This document shows positions 33,299-41,264 of a DNA stretch of 64,000 bases, piece after piece. The stretch spans positions 459,751-523,750 of the forward strand of contig NZ_JPRN01000001.1 of assembly GCF_000737715.1 (NCBI RefSeq), read 5' to 3'. The notes under the pieces were generated by a model that worked only from the letters and a program-made list of their open reading frames with translations, ran no database searches and was not told where the DNA came from. The stretch's first letter is position 1, and each line of letters opens with the position of its first letter. Source of the stretch: Chryseobacterium sp. JM1 (GTDB taxonomy: Bacteria; Bacteroidota; Bacteroidia; Flavobacteriales; Weeksellaceae). Position numbers and translations under genes: made by a program.

Positions 33299-35053
33299 AT
33301 GAGAAGTTTCTTTAAAAATGTATTGGCAAATATAGTGGCAATTGTCCTATTATGTGCCGTATTTTTCGTCTTTTTCATCATGATGCTTGTGTTCAGTTCC
33401 ATGGGAAATGACAAAGCCGTGTCTGTGAAAAACAATTCTGTTCTGACGATTAATTTAAAGACTAATATAATAGACAGCCCTACAGAAGAAGAAGTGGGAC
33501 TGTTCAATATCAGCGATAAAAGCAAAAGCGTTCTTTTGTATGACGTTCTGGAAGCTATCAAAAAGGCTAAAACCGATGATAATATCAAAGGGATAAGTAT
33601 TGAAGCTGACGATCTGCATGCCGGAATGACCCAGATCGATGATATCAGAAATGCCATTGAAGATTTTAAAAAGAGCGGGAAATTTGTGTACGCTTACGGA
33701 AATGCTGTTTCACAGTCTGCTTATTATTTAGGCTCTGTGGCAGATCAGTACTACCTTAATCCATCAGGAATGATAGAATTAAAAGGATTGGCTACTGAAG
33801 TTGCATTTTTTAAAGATTTTGCAGATAAATATGGTATTGGTATCGAAGTGATCAGACATGGGAAATTCAAGTCTGCTGTAGAGCCATTCTTAAGAAATGA
33901 TATTTCTCCGGAAAATAAAGAGCAGTTAAGTACTCTTTTAAATGATATCTGGAGCAGTACTTCAACTAAAATGGCCGTTTCAAGAAAAATGGATACCGCA
34001 CAGTTCAAAACGGTTGTTGACAGTTTATACGGAATGATTCCTGAATTGGGATTAAAATACAAACTGGCTGACAAGCTGATCCAGAAAACAGAATATGATC
34101 AGATGATCAAATCAAAGCTTAGTCTTAAAGAAAAAGATAAGCTGAATAAAGTGTCATTAGCCGGCTATATCAGTTCTTATGCAGACGAAGATAAGTCTGG
34201 AGAGAAAGTAGCTGTGCTGTATGCTTCAGGTGGAATTAACAATGGGGATGGCTATAACGACATCTTTTCAGAAAGATATGTGAAATATATCAAAGAACTT
34301 CAGGATGATGAGAAAGTGAAAGCGGTTGTTTTCAGAATTAATTCTCCCGGAGGAAGTGCTAATGCTTCAGATGAAATTTTATTTGAACTTCAGCAGCTGA
34401 AAAAGAAAAAGCCTTTAGTGGTGTCTTTCGGTGACTACGCAGCGTCCGGAGGATATTATATAGCAATGGCAGCTGATAAGATTTATTCAGAGCCTAATAC
34501 GCTGACAGGGTCTATCGGAGTTTTCGGAGTGATTCCTTATTATAAGGATCTTGCGAACAAAAACGGTATCCGCTCAGATATTGTCGCTACCAATGCTAAT
34601 TCTCAATACTATTCTGCATTGAACGGAGTTACGCCTTACGGAGTAAACCTGATCACCAGAAGTGTAGAAGGAACGTATAAAAGATTTGTGCATTTTGTAA
34701 CTCAAAACAGAAAGCAGACTTTCGAGCAGATCGACAGTGTAGGTGGAGGAAGAGTGTGGAGTGGTGTTCGTGCCAAGCAGATCGGCCTTGTGGATGAATT
34801 GGGAACATTGAATGATGCTGTGAAATTTGCCGCTCAGAAAGCAGGATTAAAATCTTACCATGTTTCTTCTTATCCGAAAAGAATGACTCCTTTTGAGCAG
34901 ATCTTTAAAGACCTGAACGAAGAGGATATCTCGGCAAGAATTATCAAAAATAAAATAGGTAAAGCCAACTATGAAATTCTTCAGCAGATCACAGATGAGA
35001 AACTGAAGTCTGAGGTGAAAATGGAAATGCCTTACCAGATCAAGATCAACTAA
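33299..35053 (+). CDS. sppA: Signal peptide peptidase SppA, 67-kDa type
   Basis: A 584-residue membrane serine protease that degrades cleaved signal peptides. One N-terminal membrane segment (about 8-33) is followed by two tandem S49 domains. The catalytic Lys lies in HGKFKSAVEPF in the first half and the Ser in GDYAASGGYYIAMAADKI in the second, the split Ser/Lys dyad of the long SppA form. Monocistronic, ending in a strong hairpin. Confidence 0.95.
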   Translation: MRSFFKNVLANIVAIVLLCAVFFVFFIMMLVFSSMGNDKAVSVKNNSVLTINLKTNIIDSPTEEEVGLFNISDKSKSVLLYDVLEAIKKAKTDDNIKGISIEADDLHAGMTQIDDIRNAIEDFKKSGKFVYAYGNAVSQSAYYLGSVADQYYLNPSGMIELKGLATEVAFFKDFADKYGIGIEVIRHGKFKSAVEPFLRNDISPENKEQLSTLLNDIWSSTSTKMAVSRKMDTAQFKTVVDSLYGMIPELGLKYKLADKLIQKTEYDQMIKSKLSLKEKDKLNKVSLAGYISSYADEDKSGEKVAVLYASGGINNGDGYNDIFSERYVKYIKELQDDEKVKAVVFRINSPGGSANASDEILFELQQLKKKKPLVVSFGDYAASGGYYIAMAADKIYSEPNTLTGSIGVFGVIPYYKDLANKNGIRSDIVATNANSQYYSALNGVTPYGVNLITRSVEGTYKRFVHFVTQNRKQTFEQIDSVGGGRVWSGVRAKQIGLVDELGTLNDAVKFAAQKAGLKSYHVSSYPKRMTPFEQIFKDLNEEDISARIIKNKIGKANYEILQQITDEKLKSEVKMEMPYQIKIN

Positions 35054-35070
35054 ACTAAATTATATTGTAC

Positions 35071-35110
35071 AAAAAATCCCGGAACTGAATTTCAGTTCCG
35101 GGATTTTATT
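35071..35110. terminator. Bidirectional terminator between sppA and the GlsB-like gene
   Basis: Near-perfect 16-bp stem AAAATCCCGGAACTGA / TCAGTTCCGGGATTTT with a tiny loop and T/A tracts on both sides. It can serve both convergent genes. Confidence 0.94.
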
Positions 35111-35123
35111 TTTATCTGCTGTA

Positions 35124-35384
35124 TTAGCTTTTCTTGGTAGCCATTCCGTAGATCCAGAGAACAATTAAAGCGCCCCCGATAGCCAGTATCCAGCTTCTAG
35201 GGTTCCAGAATGAGGTAACGTCTCCCCAGTGCAGGACGTAAACTCCTATTGCACCGCCCACGAAAGCTCCGATGATCCCTAGTATAATGGTGATCAGCCA
35301 GCCGCCTCCCTGGTTACCCGGCATAATCATTTTTGCGATAGCTCCAGCCAGTAGCCCGAAAATAATCCATGTTAAAATTCCCAT
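35124..35384 (-). CDS. GlsB/YeaQ/YmgE family small membrane protein
   Basis: An 86-residue protein with three hydrophobic helices and the family start GILTWIIFGLLAGAIAKMIMPG, plus GIIGAFVGGAIG. Members were once called transglycosylase-associated proteins and are linked to general stress, with no established biochemical activity. Inner membrane. It stands alone between ftsY and a bidirectional terminator. Confidence 0.93.
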   Translation of the reverse strand: MGILTWIIFGLLAGAIAKMIMPGNQGGGWLITIILGIIGAFVGGAIGVYVLHWGDVTSFWNPRSWILAIGGALIVLWIYGMATKKS

Positions 35385-35453
35385 AGTTGCAAATTTTTTA
35401 AGTGTTAATATGTATTGATTTGTTTGCTAAGTTAAGGGAAAACATGATCTAAA

Positions 35454-36407
35454 TCATCTTTTCTTGAAGAATGAGTCAACAAATTCCGTACCATTGAAAA
35501 GTTGGAGGTCCGTCATCTTTTCGCCCACCCCGATATATTTTACCGGAATCTGGAACTGATCTGATATGCCTATGACCACACCACCTTTGGCAGTTCCGTC
35601 TAGTTTTGTTACGGCTAATGCATTCACTTCTGTGGCTGCTGTAAACTGTTTGGCCTGCTCAAATGCATTCTGACCTGTAGAACCGTCAAGAACAAGCAGG
35701 ATCTCATGAGGAGCATCAGGAATCACCTTCTGCATTACTCTTTTAATCTTAGAAAGTTCGTTCATCAGGTTGATCTTGTTATGAAGTCTTCCTGCGGTAT
35801 CTATAATCACTACATCAGCATCTTGCGCTACGGCACTTTGTACGGTATCAAAAGCCACGGAAGCAGGATCTGAGCCCATATCCTGTTTAACGATAGGAAC
35901 ACCGACTCTTTCGCTCCAGATGACCAACTGATCCACAGCTGCCGCTCTGAAGGTATCTGCCGCTCCCAGAACCACCTTTCTGCCTTCGGATTTGAACTGG
36001 TGAGCCAGTTTCCCGATAGTCGTTGTCTTTCCTACACCGTTTACCCCAACTACCATAATAACGTAAGGCTTTTTCGAACGGTCTATATTTCCTGTTCCTG
36101 CGTGAGGATTTTCAAGAAGTAAACCTGATATCTCTTCACGAAGAATATCATCCAGTTCACTTACGCCTACATATTTATCACGGGCAACACGCTCTTCAAT
36201 TCTTTCTATGATCTTGATGGTTGTGGATGCGCCTACGTCAGATGCAATCAGTATTTCTTCCAGGTTATCCAGTACTTCATCATCTACTTTGCTTTTACCG
36301 ACTACGGCCTTCGTCATTTTTTCAAAGAAACCCTGGCTGGATTTTTCCAGACCTTTATCTAAAGTTTCTTTTTCTTCTTTTTTGAAAATATTTTTAAACC
36401 AACTCAT
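35454..36407 (-). CDS. ftsY: Signal recognition particle receptor FtsY
   Basis: A 317-residue SRP GTPase. The N domain (about 20-100) is followed by the G domain with VGVNGVGKTTTIGKLA (P loop), DTFRAAAVDQL, DTAGRLHNK and TKLDGTAKGG. It docks the ribosome-SRP complex at the inner membrane. The long acidic A domain of E. coli is absent, normal for this phylum. It starts 9 bases after the Rid-family gene, so the two probably share a transcript. Confidence 0.96.
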   Translation of the reverse strand: MSWFKNIFKKEEKETLDKGLEKSSQGFFEKMTKAVVGKSKVDDEVLDNLEEILIASDVGASTTIKIIERIEERVARDKYVGVSELDDILREEISGLLLENPHAGTGNIDRSKKPYVIMVVGVNGVGKTTTIGKLAHQFKSEGRKVVLGAADTFRAAAVDQLVIWSERVGVPIVKQDMGSDPASVAFDTVQSAVAQDADVVIIDTAGRLHNKINLMNELSKIKRVMQKVIPDAPHEILLVLDGSTGQNAFEQAKQFTAATEVNALAVTKLDGTAKGGVVIGISDQFQIPVKYIGVGEKMTDLQLFNGTEFVDSFFKKR

Positions 36408-36416
36408 AGTTCATTC

Positions 36417-36884
36417 TTATTTGTTTTTTATAACTGCCGTGGCTTCCACTTCTATAAGTACATCGTCTCTGAAAAGACGGCTTACTTCCACAAGGCTGCT
36501 CACGGGAGGATTTTGAAGGTTGATATATAAGTCACGGATTTTTCTAAAGTCTGGTGTTTTGGAAATATCGGTGATGAATATTCCCAGTTTTACAATATCC
36601 TTTCCTGTTGCTCCATATTCTTTCAGGATGCTTTCAATGTTTTTAAAAACCTGTTGGGTCTGCTTTTCGACGTCGTTTCCTACGAGATTTCCTGCAGCAT
36701 CCAATGGCACCTGTCCGGACAGTAAAATCATTTTGGAATTTCCACAGTCAATGCCTGTTGATTGTGACAATCCTTTAATGGTAAAAACTTCAGCCGAGTT
36801 TTTGTATTCTACACTGTTCATCTTTTTCTGACCGAATGAAAATAGAAAAATTTCTGTGAAAACCAGAATAAGAACCTTTTTCAT
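36417..36884 (-). CDS. Exported Rid-family (YjgF-like) protein lacking the usual catalytic arginine
   Basis: About 155 residues from MKKVLILVF, which begins a signal peptide ending near SFGQK; a start 48 bases upstream would bury it. The rest is a Rid domain (LLSGQVPLDAAGNLVG, KNIESILKEYGA, VEVSRLFRDDVLIEVEATAV). Family deaminases such as RidA carry Arg in a PAR(S/A)xVEV motif; here the aligned text is PVSSLVEV, with Ser in its place. A periplasmic site and the missing Arg argue against enamine deaminase activity. Probably co-transcribed with ftsY. Confidence 0.85.
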   Translation of the reverse strand: MKKVLILVFTEIFLFSFGQKKMNSVEYKNSAEVFTIKGLSQSTGIDCGNSKMILLSGQVPLDAAGNLVGNDVEKQTQQVFKNIESILKEYGATGKDIVKLGIFITDISKTPDFRKIRDLYINLQNPPVSSLVEVSRLFRDDVLIEVEATAVIKNK

Positions 36885-36928
36885 ATTTGTGTATATTGAA
36901 TTGATTAATAATCCGGTGAACAAAGATA

Positions 36929-36978
36929 ACAAAAAAACTACCCAAAATAGGAGTGGATTTTTATATTGTATATAAACA
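36929..36978. repeat. Degenerate copy of a terminator-like element
   Basis: AAAAAAACTACCCAAAATA, then GAGTGGATTTTTATATTG, matches the terminator region at 38304-38352 with a few changes. Here the stem has a mismatch and a bulge. It may still end the minus-strand PqqB-like transcript. Confidence 0.6.
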
Positions 36979-37059
36979 GCAAATGAATTTAATAGTTACC
37001 TGTCTTTTTACAATCAATATCAAGTGTTTCCTTACGTCCGGAATTTACATTGCCTGTTA

Positions 37060-38016
37060 TCAGAGTTCCACTTCTTCACCAAGTCTTGCGATATTAAAAC
37101 CGTTTTTTAAAACCTGTCTGCTCTGTTCACTGTCAGTATCCAGGATCTTATTGGTATGATTAAAATGAATAAAGAAGATTTTTTTCTTTTCTTTTGAAGT
37201 TAAATTTTTAAAAAGCTCCATGCTTTCTATGACAAAGGGATGTGGGATATCTGCAACATTTCTGTATCCTACTTCCTCTGCATCGTAAAATGTGGCATCC
37301 AGAAAAGCGTAGTCTACGTCTTTGATATAATCTGTAATGCTGTGTTTCCATTTATTCCACTTGTCTATGTCCGGAATAAAAAGCGCTTTCTTATGAGGTC
37401 CTTTCATAAGGTAGCCTACCGTTTCTGAGTATTCATCGCGGTGAGGGACCTGAATAGGAGTTACTTCTAAATTTGCACTGAGTTTTACAGGAACTTCATT
37501 CTGCATTTCACGGAGAGTAACATTATTAAGTTTTACCAGCTGAGACCAGGGGCCATTGTTCTCAAGAAAAACTTTAAACTTAGGCATTGTATATACCGGA
37601 ACGTTTTTAGAATTCATTGCTTCTTTTCCCAGATACATAAGCCCTGTGTAATGACCAATATGGGCATGCGTTATGAAGATGGCATCCGGTACGGTTTTTT
37701 CCGGCATGCCTGAGCGTTCCTGAAGCAGGTGAACCTGTTGGGTAAAGTCCGGGGTGGCATCAAAAATATAGGTTTTCTGTACTTCATAATCCATTATGCC
37801 AATGGAAGCTACTTTTCTATCCTGTTGAGGATGTTTCCAGAGATTGGCACAGCATTCCTTTTTGCAGCCAATCTGTGGTGAGCCTGCATCCTGAACATTT
37901 CCTAATACAATAAGTTTTACCCCTTTCGTGGGAGGGTTTTTATTCTGAACAGTTTGTGACTGATAAGTCTGGAAGGTGACAGTCATACCCAGCAGCAGAG
38001 TAAGCATCTTTTTCAT
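37060..38016 (-). CDS. Exported MBL-fold hydrolase similar to PqqB
   Basis: A 318-residue protein with a signal peptide (to about residue 20). GNVQDAGSPQIGCKKECC is the start motif of PqqB-like proteins. THAHIGHYTGL keeps the metal histidines but has Gly where many MBL enzymes have Asp, also as in PqqB. Later motifs are VPHRDEYSETVG and FLDATFYD. PqqB acts in the cytoplasm in PQQ synthesis; this one is exported and no other pqq gene is near, so PQQ synthesis is unlikely. It is probably a periplasmic hydrolase of unknown substrate. Confidence 0.82.
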   Translation of the reverse strand: MKKMLTLLLGMTVTFQTYQSQTVQNKNPPTKGVKLIVLGNVQDAGSPQIGCKKECCANLWKHPQQDRKVASIGIMDYEVQKTYIFDATPDFTQQVHLLQERSGMPEKTVPDAIFITHAHIGHYTGLMYLGKEAMNSKNVPVYTMPKFKVFLENNGPWSQLVKLNNVTLREMQNEVPVKLSANLEVTPIQVPHRDEYSETVGYLMKGPHKKALFIPDIDKWNKWKHSITDYIKDVDYAFLDATFYDAEEVGYRNVADIPHPFVIESMELFKNLTSKEKKKIFFIHFNHTNKILDTDSEQSRQVLKNGFNIARLGEEVEL

Positions 38017-38358
38017 TTTCGTGTATTTTAAGGATTAATCTCAAAACCTGGGGAGTGAAATCAATACAATCAAACCTTTAATAGTCTGTTTACAGTTGAC
38101 CTTAATTTCTTTAACCTCAATAAATTTTATCTTATTGCTTAATTTAAAGCAGTGTGGTTGTTGTTATGAATGAAGAAATCAATAAATTGATTTTTTTAAG
38201 TTTTTTAAGCACCCCATCTTTTAAGATCTTAATGTCTTAATGTTTAAAAAAAGATTTGCATCCTAAGTTTTGAAATTGATCTATTTTTAAGAAATTAAGA
38301 TACACAAAAAAACTACCCAAAATATGAGTAGTTTTTTATATTGTAAATAAAGTGGAGA
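38017..38358. other. Intergenic region before the L28 operon end
   Basis: AT-rich gap of about 340 bases, presumably with the promoter of the PqqB-like gene at its left side and the terminator of the ribosomal operon at its right (38305-38337). No open frame, RNA gene or repeat of note was seen in between. Confidence 0.5.
38305..38337 (-). terminator. Terminator of the L28-L33-DUF4295 operon (minus strand)
   Basis: 8-bp stem AAAACTAC / GTAGTTTT with a 12-base loop and A/T tracts on each side, 21 bases beyond the DUF4295 stop. Confidence 0.8.
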
Positions 38359-38511
38359 TTATTTCTTCAAATAACCGTCTACTTCGTCTGCATTCATTAC
38401 TTTTTCTTCGAAAACGTAAGCACCTGACTTAGATGACTTAACCATTTTCACAACTTTAGTCATTTTTTTTGACTGTCCGCTTTGTAGGGTTGCTACTACT
38501 TTCTTTGCCAT
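38359..38511 (-). CDS. DUF4295 small ribosome-associated protein
   Basis: A 50-residue basic protein (MAKKVVATLQSGQSKKMTKV at the start, EVDGYLKK at the end), shorter than many gene finders allow. DUF4295 proteins are confined to Bacteroidota and always sit behind rpmG. From memory, a structural study of a Flavobacterium ribosome assigned a new large-subunit protein (bL38) of this kind, but I cannot confirm that link here. It is the last gene of a three-gene ribosomal operon, 19 bases after rpmG. Confidence 0.9.
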   Translation of the reverse strand: MAKKVVATLQSGQSKKMTKVVKMVKSSKSGAYVFEEKVMNADEVDGYLKK

Positions 38512-38530
38512 GGTAAATTATATTTATAAA

Positions 38531-38713
38531 TTACTTGATTTCTTTGTGAAGGGTAGATCTTTTAAGAACAGGATTGTACTTCTTAAGCTCTAATCTCTCT
38601 GTAGTGTTCTTTTTATTCTTAGTAGAAATGTATCTTGACATTCCTGGCATACCGCTCTCTTTGTGCTCTGTACATTCAAGGATTACTTGAACTCTATTTC
38701 CTTTTTTTGCCAT
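38531..38713 (-). CDS. rpmG: 50S ribosomal protein L33
   Basis: A 60-residue large-subunit protein. [35 protein letters not shown] and a basic end are diagnostic. It has a single Cys, so it is the form without the zinc ribbon. Second gene of the operon, 6 bases after rpmB. Confidence 0.97.
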   Translation of the reverse strand: MAKKGNRVQVILECTEHKESGMPGMSRYISTKNKKNTTERLELKKYNPVLKRSTLHKEIK

Positions 38714-38719
38714 GATTTA

Positions 38720-38962
38720 TTAATTCTTTTTAATCAATCCGTTTCTAGTAGCTCTTTCAATAGCTTCTTCGATTCCAATCTTGTTAATCACTCTCAATCC
38801 ATGAGCTGATACTTTCAGTGTTACGTGCTTATCCTGCTCCGGAAGGTAAAATTTCTTCTCTAATAAGTTAATTTCAAAACGACGCTTCGTTTTGTTATTA
38901 GCGTGAGAAACGTTGTTACCAACCATTGCACGCTTTCCTGTTATTTGGCAAATTCTTGACAT
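38720..38962 (-). CDS. rpmB: 50S ribosomal protein L28
   Basis: An 80-residue large-subunit protein with [20 protein letters not shown] and the [17 protein letters not shown] segments typical of L28. First gene of the L28-L33-DUF4295 operon. Confidence 0.97.
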   Translation of the reverse strand: MSRICQITGKRAMVGNNVSHANNKTKRRFEINLLEKKFYLPEQDKHVTLKVSAHGLRVINKIGIEEAIERATRNGLIKKN

Positions 38963-38998
38963 ATCTCGATGTTCTTATTTGTATAATATTTGAGAGTG

Positions 38999-39030
38999 CA
39001 AAATAACGAAGAATTTTTTATATAGACAAA
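38999..39030 (-). promoter_or_regulatory. Promoter of the L28 operon (minus strand)
   Basis: On the minus strand a -33 TTTG (39030-39027) is 20 bases from TTATTTTG (39006-38999), close to the Bacteroidota -7 TAnnTTTG. The leader to the rpmB ATG is about 35 bases. Confidence 0.65.
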
Positions 39031-39167
39031 TGTTTTGGAAAATATTTACAAATAACTGACTGATTAATAATCATGAATTTTAAAATAAAATAAATCCCGA
39101 GACACGCTGAGCCAAGTGACTGATATATTTCATGTAAGCTTTCTGTAAAAAGCAAATCCGAATGCTT

Positions 39168-39175
39168 TACCTTTG
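39168..39175 (+). promoter_or_regulatory. Putative -7 box of the FG-GAP/T9SS protein gene
   Basis: TACCTTTG matches TAnnTTTG and lies 27 bases before the chosen ATG at 39203. It supports that start over the upstream TTG-initiated frame at 39173, which would begin inside the box. The -33 element is weak. Confidence 0.55.
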
Positions 39176-39202
39176 TTTTTAATTAATCTAAATAAAAATA
39201 AC

Positions 39203-40915
39203 ATGAAGAGGATCTGTATTCTTTTATCTATGCTTCCTATTGGGCTGATGGCTCAGAACTACACTGAAATCCAGACCGGTATGAAGAATTTCTACTATGG
39301 ATCAGCTGATGTGGCTGATATGGATAATGACGGAAAGCAGGATGTGGTGATCAATGGAGCTATTGACAGTGATGGTGATGGAAATGTAGATACATCTTTT
39401 AACGAAGTATACAAAAACAACGGGACTTCACTGGTGCCTTATGCCAATCTGGGAGCCCATGCAACCCATCTGGGAGATATCAAGTTCATGGACTTTGATA
39501 ATGATGGTCTGATGGATATTATTTCTACAGGACTCAGCTATAATGACATTGTAAACTATAAGCATTACCGGTTTAAAAATACAGGAACCGGTTTTGTAAA
39601 AACGGCAGATCTTGCCGGAAAAATCTACGGATCTCTGGAAGCTTTTGATTTCGATAATGATGGAAAAGTGGATTATGCCATCAACGGAACTCAATATGTA
39701 GAAGGAACCGGTTTTGTGAATAATCTTGATTTTTACAGAAATACAGCAACCGATTTTGAACTGACTAAAGGCTGGCATCCGGGAACACAGAATGGAAGCT
39801 TCAAATTTGTAGATCTTAATAATGACAACTTTCTTGATCTTGTTATTCTGGGAGTGGCGGATGGTGATAATCCTATTGGCAAAGTCTTTCTGAATCAGTC
39901 GGGAACACTGACACTTTCACAGGATTTTACAGCGCTTACGAGTGGAAAAATGGAGTATGCGGATTTTAATGCAGATGGATTTCAGGATATTGTCATTACA
40001 GGCCAGGATGCCAGCTATGAAGGGTTTCTTGCGGTTCTTATGAATGACGGAACCGGGCATCTAAACCTACAGAAAATAAACGTTCCCGAGATTGCAGATT
40101 CGTCTGTCACTACGGGAGATGTCAATAATGACGGATACTATGATTTTATCGTTTCAGGAAATGACGGTAATAACGATGCCGTTGTAAAAACTTTTATATA
40201 TAATCCTTCGAATCAAAATTTTACTAAAAATATACCTACAGGGCTGCATACGTTAGGAGGGCCAGGTTTTGTGAATCTACTTGACTTTGACAATGACCAT
40301 CACCTGGATGTTTTATTGGCCGGATTTGATTGGGCAGATCCGGGCATGCCTTCACTTACCAAATTTTTCAAAAATACTTCTACTGAAGTTAATCTGAAAC
40401 CTGTACCTCCGGCAGTCCTTAATGTAGTAAAAACAGGAAACCGTTTTAAATTCTCCTGGAGCGGCGCGTCTGATGACAAGACACCCACGAATGCCCTTCG
40501 ATACGAGATTAAAGTAGGATCTACACCCGGAGCGGCCAATCTTGCCAAATATTTAGTTACAACACCGTCATGGTTTTTGGATCTTGATCCGTCTGTTCAG
40601 AATGTATACTGGACTGTAAAATCTATTGATGCTTCAAAAGTATTTTCTGATGCTTCTACACAAGGCACACTGGCAACACGTGATATAGGGGTAAACAGTC
40701 AGGTTTCCATTTATCCGAATCCTGCTTCTGAGAAAGTATTTATCAAAGGAGAAAAAGTTTCGGATGTTGAAATGTATTCTATGGATGGAAGAAAACAGAA
40801 TATTGTTTTAAATAACGACCAGTCAGTCAATGTTTCACATCTTACGAAAGGAGTTTATCTATTAAAACTGAAAATTAAAAACGAGGTAACCACTCAAAAA
40901 CTTATGATTAAATAA
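39203..40915 (+). CDS. Secreted FG-GAP/VCBS-repeat protein with T9SS type A sorting domain
   Basis: About 570 residues from MKRICILLS. A signal peptide ends near LMAQN. About seven Asp-rich calcium-binding repeats follow (DMDNDGKQDVVINGA, DFDNDGLMDIISTGL, DLNNDNFLDLVILG and others), probably forming a beta-propeller. Then comes a fibronectin-like segment (about 400-490) and a C-terminal T9SS type A domain (YPNPASEKVFIKG ... LTKGVYLLKLK). It is exported through the T9SS to the surface or medium. Ligand unknown. Single gene with strong hairpins behind. Confidence 0.9.
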   Translation: MKRICILLSMLPIGLMAQNYTEIQTGMKNFYYGSADVADMDNDGKQDVVINGAIDSDGDGNVDTSFNEVYKNNGTSLVPYANLGAHATHLGDIKFMDFDNDGLMDIISTGLSYNDIVNYKHYRFKNTGTGFVKTADLAGKIYGSLEAFDFDNDGKVDYAINGTQYVEGTGFVNNLDFYRNTATDFELTKGWHPGTQNGSFKFVDLNNDNFLDLVILGVADGDNPIGKVFLNQSGTLTLSQDFTALTSGKMEYADFNADGFQDIVITGQDASYEGFLAVLMNDGTGHLNLQKINVPEIADSSVTTGDVNNDGYYDFIVSGNDGNNDAVVKTFIYNPSNQNFTKNIPTGLHTLGGPGFVNLLDFDNDHHLDVLLAGFDWADPGMPSLTKFFKNTSTEVNLKPVPPAVLNVVKTGNRFKFSWSGASDDKTPTNALRYEIKVGSTPGAANLAKYLVTTPSWFLDLDPSVQNVYWTVKSIDASKVFSDASTQGTLATRDIGVNSQVSIYPNPASEKVFIKGEKVSDVEMYSMDGRKQNIVLNNDQSVNVSHLTKGVYLLKLKIKNEVTTQKLMIK

Positions 40916-40936
40916 AACTGAAAAGTTCTATTAGTA

Positions 40937-40979
40937 AGAAAAGCCAGACGTCCAGCTGGCTTTTCTATTTCTTTTTTTT
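40937..40979 (+). terminator. Terminator of the FG-GAP/T9SS protein gene
   Basis: Perfect 11-bp stem AGAAAAGCCAG / CTGGCTTTTCT, 8-base loop, T-rich tail. Confidence 0.92.
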
Positions 40980-40994
40980 ATTAGTTATCTTAAA

Positions 40995-41028
40995 AAAAGC
41001 ACTTTATCCGGCCGGATAAAGTGCTTTT
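40995..41028. terminator. 34-bp perfect palindrome (second terminator-like hairpin)
   Basis: Two 17-base arms (AAAAGCACTTTATCCGG and its exact complement) meet with no spacer and have A and T tracts at the ends. It could be a second, bidirectional terminator or a protein-binding or cruciform site. Confidence 0.7.
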
Positions 41029-41049
41029 GATTTGAATATTGTTATGCTG

Positions 41050-41264
41050 TAAACCACCCCGTCAAAAATTCTTTGAATTTTCGCCACCCCTCCATGGGAG
41101 GGGAATTTACCCGTAGTTTCAATTCACTCTCAACGTTATATCAGTAATAAATAAAAATCTTTGATTTTTCAAAAACTTATGTGATCTTACTATTCGCAAA
41201 GTATTTAAACTTTAAAAAACTTAAGTGTTTATCTTTTGTGGTTGAAATATTCGTATTAAAAAAA
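41050..41264. repeat. Dispersed intergenic repeat, relative of 14645-14910
   Basis: Contains TCAAAAATTCTTTGAATTTT, CACCCCTCCATGGGAGGGG (inverted repeat CCCCTCC-AT-GGGAGGGG at about 41093-41104) and CTTTTGTGGTTGAAAT, which recur in variant form in the gap before hemH. No gene was seen. Confidence 0.6.

Noticed and set aside
37060..38016. PQQ biosynthesis gene pqqB
   Set aside because: The protein has a signal peptide and no other pqq gene is present in the window.
39173..39202. TTG start for the FG-GAP/T9SS protein
   Set aside because: The extra residues would precede a clean signal peptide and start inside the putative -7 box.
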